Source: Mytilus trossulus (Eukaryota; Mollusca; Bivalvia; Mytilida; Mytilidae). From it: a stretch of DNA of 64,000 nt. A program made the position numbers and the translations under genes. The stretch covers positions 33,409,883 through 33,473,882 of the forward strand of contig NC_086386.1 in NCBI RefSeq assembly GCF_036588685.1. The letters run 5' to 3'. The notes beneath the pieces were generated by a model. It saw nothing but the letters and a program-made list of their open reading frames with translations. It was not told the DNA's origin and searched no databases. Below are positions 1-10,905 of this stretch, piece by piece. How positions within the stretch are numbered: position 1 is the stretch's first letter; each line of letters opens with the position of its first letter.

Positions 1-571
1 ACATCATTGTAACTTCATTGAAATCATTTAAGTTAGTTTGTGCTATAATTATTTTGTCAACTAAAAAGTGGAAATGTTCATTTATCTAAGCTAAGTGTAT
101 TCTGACAATTAACTTGAAGGATGTACTTAGGTGAGGTTCGGTAAGAATTCAGAAATTACGAAATTTAAAATTGATACTTTAAGCTGATAGCGCATCAATT
201 AAGGATAAAGATAAGCAAAAAATATTGATAGGTCATGGACCTTCTTTTCTAGATATCTGAGATTTAAAATATGGCGGGAAAAGGCTGACTCGGACTTTTA
301 CCTCATATTTGTATTCATATTATTTGGGTCTAAAAACAAAAGAAAGAAAATCAAGAATCATCTTTAATTTTGGTGAATGACCTTTCATGAGCTGTCAAGT
401 CTTATATGAAAAAATAAATGGGTGTTATGGGACAAAATATTTTACATTGTAATGTATGGAAAACACTAAGGAGTCCGAACATTTGACACCAATTCAAAAA
501 CCTAACCTAAGGACATCCTTAAAAAAAGAATTAATTACTGATATATTTAATATTCAGCAATAGAAATAAAA
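1..571. other. AT-rich non-coding stretch
   Basis: I see no gene, exon with plausible splice sites, or recognisable repeat here. The open frames are short and broken. Confidence 0.4.
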
Positions 572-760
572 CACTCTTCAATAGTCATAAATCGATTTAG
601 CAAAAACAAATCCGGGTCACAATCCAAAACCAAGGGAATTTCAAGAAACATTTAACAAAAAACACCAAAATACATAGAAACAGACTATTTGATAACAACT
701 GCCATATTCTTGACTTATACAGGACATTTTAAGTAAACCTGGAGTAAACCTAGAGGGCTG
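572..760 (-). repeat. Dispersed repeat copy, family with copies near 29.6, 41.1 and 57.3 kb
   Basis: The order of short blocks (a block like CATAAATCGATTTAG, then AAATCCGGG, then an ACACAACAGAAACA-like stretch and GACAACTGCCATATTC) recurs in the same orientation at 29568-29790 and 41003-41215. It recurs inverted at 57230-57400. It looks like the tail of a dispersed element; no coding capacity was seen. Confidence 0.55.
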
Positions 761-1076
761 AACTTGATGTTATGGCTATCCAAACCTTCAGTTATAAAAA
801 TATTACAGTCCATATAGTCTCCACTAAAAGAAACCTACTCAGATTCCAACAACATTCTTTAAATCTGATATTATCCAACTTGATGTCTTGATTGACAACA
901 TACTATTATTTGTTACGGTTGGAGGACGAGTTTTTCAAATAACAATGTGTATATAAATGAGAACTTTTTGCGATTATTTGCTTGTCGATTTTTCCCATTA
1001 TTAATAAAAGGCTGCCTGTAATTGGAATTCTTAGAAATAACGATAATAAATGTTAGCAGTAAACTTTACCTTCATT

Positions 1077-1345
1077 TTCCGATACATAGATACTGTTCTC
1101 TCACTAAATGATTTAATATTAGGTGAATATGTTAAACACATCTATCGAATCTGACTTACAAGTTAAAATATAGTATAGACTAGATACAGTTAAGTCTGAC
1201 TCATATCTTGACTGACATCTCATAATTGACATTGAGGGTCGTTTGAAAAAATTCTGCGACAAAAGGGAAATTTTAAGCTTCCAAACTTTGAATTTGTCAT
1301 TTCTATGTAGCAAACATTCAAGCAGCGTCTGCAAAGGTATTATAT
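1077..1345 (+). pseudogene. Broken reverse-transcriptase fragment (Penelope-like?)
   Basis: The plus strand starts with FRYIDTVLSLN, which matches the FRYIDDVLSLNN catalytic block in the minus-strand copy near 63.2 kb. Here the second catalytic Asp of the YIDD box has become Thr. It continues in shifting frames through pieces like GEYVKHIYRI and a degraded DIEGRL block. Stops and frameshifts make it a dead relic. It is the only fragment of this subfamily on the plus strand in the left part of the window. A short piece of a different element's 3' end (CCCATTTCCATTCTCAATTT) sits nearby at about 1472-1491. Confidence 0.7.
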
Positions 1346-1884
1346 ATATCCCAGTTGATACTATTTTCCAGGGCTGATATTTTCCCTCATGATGTCCTAT
1401 ATAGGCAGTTGCTGTTCGAAGAAAGCATTTAAACCAAGAGTTACCCTTTTATCAGATTGGATACAATCCCCATTTCCATTCTCAATTTCATCTCAATCGA
1501 CAAGTTATGTAATAGATCATAGTCATTGAAATGTATCACAACGGTTGAGAATTGTGAAGCCCATATATAGATAAATTCATGACAGATACCAGGATTACAA
1601 TTGTGACGTCCTCACTTTATGTACTCAGTTATATATTTACAGTTAATCCCATTTAAAATTGAAGCTTCTGTCATTGTCATTGTACAGTTTAATTAATGCA
1701 CCATATACAACCATTTGAAGTGTTTGCCTTAGATAATACCGTATGACTTCTCTGTACATGATCAACACTAAAACACATGTACCTATAGCGGTAGATATGT
1801 AACAATTTGGACTTTTTGCAAAATTTAAAGATTTAAAAGTATGTTCAAATTTAAACCGTATTTATTTGGATCTTAATAAAAAAA

Positions 1885-3624
1885 AAGAGAGAAACGAAAG
1901 ATACCACAGGGACAGTCAAACACATCAATCGAAAATAAATTGAGAACGCCATGGCTAAAAATGAAAGAGACAAACAGACTAACAATAGCACACAAGACAC
2001 AACATAGAAAACTAAAGAATAAGCAACACGAACCCACCAAAAACTAGAGGTGATCTCAGGTGCTCCGGAAGCAAAAGCAGATCCTGTTCCACATGTGGCA
2101 CCCGTCGTGTTGCTAATGTGATAACAAATCCGGTAAATTGTCTCATTCGGTAGGTCACATTTATGAAAGGGAAGGGGGTTGTAGTTACGACGTAAGGAAC
2201 ATATCAGATATCGTTTGTGAAACGGATATTCCATAATGGTCAACCAACTCGTGATGGCGTCCAATTATTTACGTAGGGATGATTTAAACTTCAACATTTG
2301 GAACTCTTAGTTTAATAGCTTCCTTGAAAGCAGCAACCCTATATCAAGAAAATCATCATAGGAAATGCAAGCACGGGAATATCGTATCAATTGGGAGATA
2401 TGTACCCCGTATGCAGGTGCTGCTGGAATGTTGCTACTTAGAAATGGAAAGTTCACAATTGGAAAGCTGAAGTCATCTCTTTTGTCGTAAAGATTTGTTT
2501 TCAACCGACCCTTATTACCAATTTCTAGATGTAAGTCAAATTATGAGGCCGACTTAACTGTATCTGTAGTATCCTTTATCTCTAGTTCGATTGGATAGAT
2601 GCGTTCCACATAGTCACCAAATTTTGAATTATTTAGTAAAAGGATATCATCTATATAACGGAAAGTAGTTCTTCCTAAGAAGTTCCTGCATGAAGTCAGT
2701 CTCATAATAATAAAAAAACGGGTCGGCAAGTAGAGGGGCACAGTCTATTGAAAAACACGTCCTCCGAACGTATCACATATTTTGTCAATCAAGAAATCTG
2801 ATTTTTATTTGAATCAGAGTGATCCTTTACAAAGTAGGATTTATCCCTCCTTAAGACAAGATACTTGTATCTACGTTGGTCATGTTTTTTTATGAGGCAA
2901 AGCAATAGCAACTCTTTCAATTTTTCTTTTAGTTTGGAATGTGGAATACTTGTGTGAAGAGTAGAAAAGTCGAATGTTTTAATACTGTTACAAGATGAAA
3001 GAGAGTTAGATTGTATGTACTCTAAAAGATCTTTGGAATTTTTAAGAATCCATATCTGATTCACTACACCTCTAGAATAGGCGGTTTCACAATAACTTTG
3101 GAGCCTGTCTTTGATTGCTGATAAAATAGATGTTTTAGAAATAATTTAGAAAGAGATTTCGTGGAGCACTTGAAAGACCCAGCAATATACATTTGTTTGT
3201 AGAGACACTTATGTAGTTTAGGTATCCAATACAGTGATGAAAGATCCAGTTCTTCATCTTTGGTTGAAATTCCATAGGAACAAAGAACAGACCTATGATT
3301 ATCCAGGATCTCCTCTTTGGTAAGTGTCGTGAGTGTATATGTTAAGTTTCCAAGTGAATTGTCAATACCTTATTCGTTTATCAAGCAGTTAATGTAATGA
3401 CACAAACCTGCCGTATCAGACGACACCGTGTCCATGGTGACGTTTGTTGTCGGACCTTTTTATACTTGGCGACGTCCGAGCCAGTTTCCTGTTTGATCTT
3501 TGTAAATTCATGCAATTGTAGTTTTGCTACTGGGCGGATGATGTCCTTGGGGATAAAATGTCCACCAGCAGAGACATCGACCTAGTGATTATAAAAGAGG
3601 GGCGAAAGATACCAAAGGGACAGT
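1885..3624 (-). mobile_element. Decayed Penelope-like retroelement with matching ends
   Basis: Read on the minus strand from about 3.6 kb downwards, frame-broken pieces follow the order of a reverse transcriptase. First come residues like EILDNHRSVLCSYGIS at about 3.3 kb. Next is the motif A region KTFDFSTLHTSIPHSKLK at about 2.95 kb, with the catalytic Asp. Then comes FRYIDDILLLNNSKFGD at about 2.65 kb, the motif C YIDD box. The thumb-like block FPIVNFPFLSSNIPAAPA at about 2.45 kb follows, and finally a non-coding 3' tail to 1885. Stops and frameshifts separate the pieces, so it is inactive. A 31-bp sequence at 1887-1917 recurs directly at 3594-3624, as expected for terminal repeats (pLTRs) of Penelope-like elements. 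The family assignment is inference; a related non-LTR class is possible. Confidence 0.7.
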
Positions 3625-4649
3625 AGTAATATATTTATGGTGCAAATTCATCAACTTGAGGTAGGTTTAAACATCATGTCTGTAATATTTGGATTTTAGA
3701 CACAGTATATAGTGAACACATTTATTATGTTGTTTTTGTATCCAAAATGGTCTTTTCGTGTATTAATGTGATATGATATGCATGTCTATTATCCGTGTTT
3801 TATTTTTTTACTTCTAAGTAACATTCCCATGTACCCTTGTTGCAGATGAAATCAAAACTGAATGACTTACATAATTGCTAAACAACCAGCAATATTGCTG
3901 AATAATCCTATATATTTTACGATACATAAAATTTCAAGTACATGTTGAGTGAATAGTACGCGGAAATCGTTTATAAACTATTTAAAGTTATTGCTATAAA
4001 TTACAGTAAATCACTAGTTTCTAGCCCAGTATGAAATGTGTTAACCAATTGTACATTTAAATGTATAGCGGTAGTACTTTAAAGTTGAAGTGTTTATTTA
4101 AGATAACATTATGTAACTCGATTGTATATTATCAATAATGGAACATGTGAACAAATAAAAAGTTGATGTCCCGTCACGTCAAATATATATCATAAGAAGC
4201 ATGGTTCAAAAATGTTTACTCGTCTTAACGTAAAATGCATTTTGTGGTGAGTACGAAAACAATTCGGTTGCGAAAGACAGAATTAAATTTAAAAAAAGTT
4301 TGACGTAAACTAAATGTGGTTTCTGATGTGTTGATTACTAACAAAAAAATAACTATCACATGACAGATATAACACCATTTCCTATTTGGATAAAGATAGA
4401 GTACTACATATGCATAGTAGCTTTGAAAGTGTAAACCTGGACACCACAAATATCAAGCTGTTCCTTGTTTTTTTTACAGGCAGAGTATGCATTATACAAT
4501 TCAATTCAAAACAAGTTTGATATAAAATTTAAAGCCAATAGAAAACCTTTAGTTAAACATATGTAGCTAATACACAATATTCGATAAACATTTTAATGAT
4601 ATGGTGGATTTGCATTATAGAATATAATTTTGATATATATATAATTATA
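3625..4649. other. Non-coding stretch with one old repeat segment
   Basis: No gene was seen. The segment at about 3957-4110 resembles 24677-24830. Both start with GTACGCGGAAATCGTT, and about 120 bp later both have a block like GAAGTGTTTATT.AAGATA. This indicates a diverged dispersed repeat of unknown class. Confidence 0.45.
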
Positions 4650-5414
4650 TATAATCGAGTCTAAATTGAAAACTACGTTCAAATCTATGATTGCGTTGGA
4701 TAAAACCCGCAATTTTTATACTTGTGCATGTAAAACAAGTTTCGTCGTGGAAGGGTCTAAATACAGCACAAACAACATTTTTCAAAAGACCAAAAAAGTG
4801 AAAAAGTATATTTAAACAAAACGCATTTGACTAACAGGTCGAACAACTGAAGTTCTTTAATCCTGCTGACTGACACTGGCGATTGCCAAATAAAATTGAT
4901 CACAAGATGTAACAAAATGGATCTTAATATAAATCTAATACTAAACAGAAAACAATTAACATGTGGCCACGATGTTATGCCACAAACATAAGGTGTCAAT
5001 ATTTTTTTGTACACCAGATCCGGATGTCGACAATAAATGTCTATTCAGTGATGTTAGGGATCGAAACGGTATTTTGAAGGCAATATAAAAAGTACCCTCA
5101 TTTTTAGAAAAAGTACCCTCATTTTTAGATAGACTCTTGAATTCTAAGAGTCAATATAAGATGAACGGATCATATAAACCGAAGGGAAAATATGAAGCAA
5201 GCCCAAACGAAAAAATATAAACGAGTCTACATTGTAAACTACGTTCAAACCTATTATTGCGTTGGATAAAAACCGAAATGTTTTTACGTGTGCATGTAAT
5301 TTCTTTGTAGAAGTGTCTAAATACAGTACAAACAACATTTTCCAAAAGACCAAAAAAGTAAAAAAAGTATATTTAAACAAAACGCATATAATTATATATA
5401 TATATATATATATA
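4650..5414 (+). repeat. Diverged leading units of the 561-bp tandem repeat, with (TA)n tracts
   Basis: Positions 4655-5105 and 5216-5385 are imperfect versions of the unit that follows. They share the blocks CGAGTCTAAATTGAAAAC and CATTTGACTAACAGGTCG, and GTACCCTCATTTTTAGA is doubled near 5093-5130. The second copy lacks about half of the unit. (TA)n runs lie at about 4632-4652 and 5388-5414, just before the diverged and the homogeneous units. The hammerhead-like core in the first copy is mutated (GAAA to GACA). Confidence 0.8.
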
Positions 5415-8400
5415 CGAGTCTAAATTGAAAACTACGTTCAAACCTATGACTGCGTTGGATAAAAACCGCAATTTTTATACGTGTGCATGTCAAACAAATT
5501 TCGTTGTAGAAGGGTCTAAAAACAGCACAAACAACATTTTCCAAAAGACCAAAACCGTGAAAAAGTATATTTAAACAAAACGCATTTGACTAACAGGTCG
5601 AACAACTGATGTTCTTTAACCCTGCTGACTGCCATTGACGACTGCCAAATAAAATTGATCACAAGATGTTAATATAAATTTAATACGTCACAGAAAAAAA
5701 AAATTGTTAACTTGTGGACAGGATGTTGTGCCACAAACATTCGGTGTCAATATTTCTTTAGTACACCATATCCGGATTTCGACAATAAATGTCTCTTCAG
5801 TGATGTTAGGGATCGAAACGGTATTTGGAAGGCCATATAAAAAGTACCCTCAATTTTTAGAGAAAGTACCCTCATTTTTAGATTAACTCTTGAATTTTAA
5901 GAGTCAATATATAGGATGAACGGATCATATAAACCGGAGGGAAAATATGATACATGCCCAAACAAAAAATATAAACGAGTCTAAATTGAAAACTACGTTC
6001 AAACCTATGACTGCGTTGGATAAAAACCGCAATTTTTATACGTGTGCATGTCAAACAAATTTCGTTGTAGAAGGGTCTAAAAACAGCACAAACAACATTT
6101 TCCAAAAGACCAAAACCGTGAAAAAGTATATTTAAACAAAACGCATTTGACTAACAGGTCGAACAACTGATGTTCTTTAACCCTGCTGACTGCCATTGAC
6201 GACTGCCAAATAAAATTGATCACAAGATGTTAATATAAATTTAATACGTCACAGAAAAAAAAAATTGTTAACTTGTGGACAGGATGTTGTGCCACAAACA
6301 TTCGGTGTCAATATTTCTTTAGTACACCATATCCGGATTTCGACAATAAATGTCTCTTCAGTGATGTTAGGGATCGAAACGGTATTTGGAAGGCCATATA
6401 AAAAGTACCCTCAATTTTTAGAGAAAGTACCCTCATTTTTAGATTAACTCTTGAATTTTAAGAGTCAATATATAGGATGAACGGATCATATAAACCGGAG
6501 GGAAAATATGATACATGCCCAAACAAAAAATATAAACGAGTCTAAATTGAAAACTACGTTCAAACCTATGACTGCGTTGGATAAAAACCGCAATTTTTAT
6601 ACGTGTGCATGTCAAACAAATTTCGTTGTAGAAGGGTCTAAAAACAGCACAAACAACATTTTCCAAAAGACCAAAACCGTGAAAAAGTATATTTAAACAA
6701 AACGCATTTGACTAACAGGTCGAACAACTGATGTTCTTTAACCCTGCTGACTGCCATTGACGACTGCCAAATAAAATTGATCACAAGATGTTAATATAAA
6801 TTTAATACGTCACAGAAAAAAAAAATTGTTAACTTGTGGACAGGATGTTGTGCCACAAACATTCGGTGTCAATATTTCTTTAGTACACCATATCCGGATT
6901 TCGACAATAAATGTCTCTTCAGTGATGTTAGGGATCGAAACGGTATTTGGAAGGCCATATAAAAAGTACCCTCAATTTTTAGAGAAAGTACCCTCATTTT
7001 TAGATTAACTCTTGAATTTTAAGAGTCAATATATAGGATGAACGGATCATATAAACCGGAGGGAAAATATGATACATGCCCAAACAAAAAATATAAACGA
7101 GTCTAAATTGAAAACTACGTTCAAACCTATGACTGCGTTGGATAAAAACCGCAATTTTTATACGTGTGCATGTCAAACAAATTTCGTTGTAGAAGGGTCT
7201 AAAAACAGCACAAACAACATTTTCCAAAAGACCAAAACCGTGAAAAAGTATATTTAAACAAAACGCATTTGACTAACAGGTCGAACAACTGATGTTCTTT
7301 AACCCTGCTGACTGCCATTGACGACTGCCAAATAAAATTGATCACAAGATGTTAATATAAATTTAATACGTCACAGAAAAAAAAAATTGTTAACTTGTGG
7401 ACAGGATGTTGTGCCACAAACATTCGGTGTCAATATTTCTTTAGTACACCATATCCGGATTTCGACAATAAATGTCTCTTCAGTGATGTTAGGGATCGAA
7501 ACGGTATTTGGAAGGCCATATAAAAAGTACCCTCAATTTTTAGAGAAAGTACCCTCATTTTTAGATTAACTCTTGAATTTTAAGAGTCAATATATAGGAT
7601 GAACGGATCATATAAACCGGAGGGAAAATATGATACATGCCCAAACAAAAAATATAAACGAGTCTAAATTGAAAACTACGTTCAAACCTATGACTGCGTT
7701 GGATAAAAACCGCAATTTTTATACGTGTGCATGTCAAACAAATTTCGTTGTAGAAGGGTCTAAAAACAGCACAAACAACATTTTCCAAAAGACCAAAACC
7801 GTGAAAAAGTATATTTAAACAAAACGCATTTGACTAACAGGTCGAACAACTGATGTTCTTTAACCCTGCTGACTGCCATTGACGACTGCCAAATAAAATT
7901 GATCACAAGATGTTAATATAAATTTAATACGTCACAGAAAAAAAAAAATTGTTAACTTGTGGACAGGATGTTGTGCCACAAACATTCGGTGTCAATATTT
8001 CTTTAGTACACCATATCCGGATTTCGACAATAAATGTCTCTTCAGTGATGTTAGGGATCGAAACGGTATTTGGAAGGCCATATAAAAAGTACCCTCAATT
8101 TTTAGAGAAAGTACCCTCATTTTTAGATTAACTCTTGAATTTTAAGAGTCAATATATAGGATGAACGGATCATATAAACCGGAGGGAAAATATGATACAT
8201 GCCCAAACAAAAAATATAAACGAGTCTAAATTGAAAACTACGTTCAAACCTATGACTGCGTTGGATAAAAACCGCAATTTTTATACGTGTGCATGTCAAA
8301 CAAATTTCGTTGTAGAAGGGTCTAAAAACAGCACAAACAACATTTTCCAAAAGACCAAAACCGTGAAAAAGTATATTTAAACAAAACGCATTTGACTAAC

Positions 8401-10888
8401 AGGTCGAACAACTGATGTTCTTTAACCCTGCTGACTGCCATTGACGACTGCCAAATAAAATTGATCACAAGATGTTAATATAAATTTAATACGTCACAGA
8501 AAAAAAAAATTGTTAACTTGTGGACAGGATGTTGTGCCACAAACATTCGGTGTCAATATTTCTTTAGTACACCATATCCGGATTTCGACAATAAATGTCT
8601 CTTCAGTGATGTTAGGGATCGAAACGGTATTTGGAAGGCCATATAAAAAGTACCCTCAATTTTTAGAGAAAGTACCCTCATTTTTAGATTAACTCTTGAA
8701 TTTTAAGAGTCAATATATAGGATGAACGGATCATATAAACCGGAGGGAAAATATGATACATGCCCAAACAAAAAATATAAACGAGTCTAAATTGAAAACT
8801 ACGTTCAAACCTATGACTGCGTTGGATAAAAACCGCAATTTTTATACGTGTGCATGTCAAACAAATTTCGTTGTAGAAGGGTCTAAAAACAGCACAAACA
8901 ACATTTTCCAAAAGACCAAAACCGTGAAAAAGTATATTTAAACAAAACGCATTTGACTAACAGGTCGAACAACTGATGTTCTTTAACCCTGCTGACTGCC
9001 ATTGACGACTGCCAAATAAAATTGATCACAAGATGTTAATATAAATTTAATACGTCACAGAAAAAAAAAATTGTTAACTTGTGGACAGGATGTTGTGCCA
9101 CAAACATTCGGTGTCAATATTTCTTTAGTACACCATATCCGGATTTCGACAATAAATGTCTCTTCAGTGATGTTAGGGATCGAAACGGTATTTGGAAGGC
9201 CATATAAAAAGTACCCTCAATTTTTAGAGAAAGTACCCTCATTTTTAGATTAACTCTTGAATTTTAAGAGTCAATATATAGGATGAACGGATCATATAAA
9301 CCGGAGGGAAAATATGATACATGCCCAAACAAAAAATATAAACGAGTCTAAATTGAAAACTACGTTCAAACCTATGACTGCGTTGGATAAAAACCGCAAT
9401 TTTTATACGTGTGCATGTCAAACAAATTTCGTTGTAGAAGGGTCTAAAAACAGCACAAACAACATTTTCCAAAAGACCAAAACCGTGAAAAAGTATATTT
9501 AAACAAAACGCATTTGACTAACAGGTCGAACAACTGATGTTCTTTAACCCTGCTGACTGCCATTGACGACTGCCAAATAAAATTGATCACAAGATGTTAA
9601 TATAAATTTAATACGTCACAGAAAAAAAAAATTGTTAACTTGTGGACAGGATGTTGTGCCACAAACATTCGGTGTCAATATTTCTTTAGTACACCATATC
9701 CGGATTTCGACAATAAATGTCTCTTCAGTGATGTTAGGGATCGAAACGGTATTTGGAAGGCCATATAAAAAGTACCCTCAATTTTTAGAGAAAGTACCCT
9801 CATTTTTAGATTAACTCTTGAATTTTAAGAGTCAATATATAGGATGAACGGATCATATAAACCGGAGGGAAAATATGATACATGCCCAAACAAAAAATAT
9901 AAACGAGTCTAAATTGAAAACTACGTTCAAACCTATGACTGCGTTGGATAAAAACCGCAATTTTTATACGTGTGCATGTCAAACAAATTTCGTTGTAGAA
10001 GGGTCTAAAAACAGCACAAACAACATTTTCCAAAAGACCAAAACCGTGAAAAAGTATATTTAAACAAAACGCATTTGACTAACAGGTCGAACAACTGATG
10101 TTCTTTAACCCTGCTGACTGCCATTGACGACTGCCAAATAAAATTGATCACAAGATGTTAATATAAATTTAATACGTCACAGAAAAAAAAAATTGTTAAC
10201 TTGTGGACAGGATGTTGTGCCACAAACATTCGGTGTCAATATTTCTTTAGTACACCATATCCGGATTTCGACAATAAATGTCTCTTCAGTGATGTTAGGG
10301 ATCGAAACGGTATTTGGAAGGCCATATAAAAAGTACCCTCAATTTTTAGAGAAAGTACCCTCATTTTTAGATTAACTCTTGAATTTTAAGAGTCAATATA
10401 TAGGATGAACGGATCATATAAACCGGAGGGAAAATATGATACATGCCCAAACAAAAAATATAAACGAGTCTAAATTGAAAACTACGTTCAAACCTATGAC
10501 TGCGTTGGATAAAAACCGCAATTTTTATACGTGTGCATGTCAAACAAATTTCGTTGTAGAAGGGTCTAAAAACAGCACAAACAACATTTTCCAAAAGACC
10601 AAAACCGTGAAAAAGTATATTTAAACAAAACGCATTTGACTAACAGGTCGAACAACTGATGTTCTTTAACCCTGCTGACTGCCATTGACGACTGCCAAAT
10701 AAAATTGATCACAAGATGTTAATATAAATTTAATACGTCACAGAAAAAAAAAATTGTTAACTTGTGGACAGGATGTTGTGCCACAAACATTCGGTGTCAA
10801 TATTTCTTTAGTACACCATATCCGGATTTCGACAATAAATGTCTCTTCAGTGATGTTAGGGATCGAAACGGTATTTGGAAGGCCATAT
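5415..10888 (+). repeat. Homogeneous tandem array, 561-bp unit, about 9.8 copies
   Basis: The start block CGAGTCTAAATTGAAAAC recurs at 5415, 5976, 6537, 7098, 7659, 8221, 8782, 9343, 9904 and 10465. Spacing is 561 bp except once 562 bp, where a poly-A run is one base longer. By eye the copies are otherwise identical. The last copy is cut after about 424 bp, where it runs into (TA)n. Each unit has three short overlapping open frames (60, 75 and 62 codons). They recur only because the DNA repeats and show no protein signature, so I do not call them genes. Each unit also holds a hammerhead-like core on the minus strand and a small hairpin (CTCTTGAATTTTAAGAG). Such uniformity means recent amplification or gene conversion, or an assembly effect. 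Confidence 0.97.
5761..5804 (-). ncRNA. Hammerhead-ribozyme-like core, first of ten array copies
   Basis: On the minus strand the order is CTGAAGA, then GACA-TTTAT-TGTC (a closed 4-bp stem II), then GAAA, then a segment reaching GGTGTAC. This is the conserved core of hammerhead ribozymes (CUGANGA, stem II, GAAA). Further copies start at 6322, 6883, 7444, 8006, 8567, 9128, 9689, 10250 and 10811. Stem III is weak in this version and I found no convincing stem I, so self-cleavage is not shown. The core is shared with solo copies elsewhere in the window, which argues against chance. Confidence 0.4.
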
Positions 10889-10905
10889 ATATATATATAT
10901 ATATA
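10885..10905. repeat. (AT)n microsatellite closing the 561-bp array
   Basis: The tenth unit is interrupted inside GGCCATAT and passes directly into a run of AT dinucleotides. This mirrors the (TA)n tract in front of the first homogeneous unit. Confidence 0.9.

Noticed and set aside
3594..3624. Hammerhead within the Penelope-like terminal repeat (GGGGCGAAAGATACC)
   Set aside because: GAAA follows a possible stem strand, but no CUGANGA box lies at the right distance.
5761..5804. A fully formed, active hammerhead with all three stems
   Set aside because: I could fit the core and stem II but not a good stem I or the standard A-U closing of stem III in the array version, so activity is not claimed.
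5415..10888. CRISPR array
   Set aside because: The units are 561 bp without short repeats and unique spacers, and the genome is eukaryotic.
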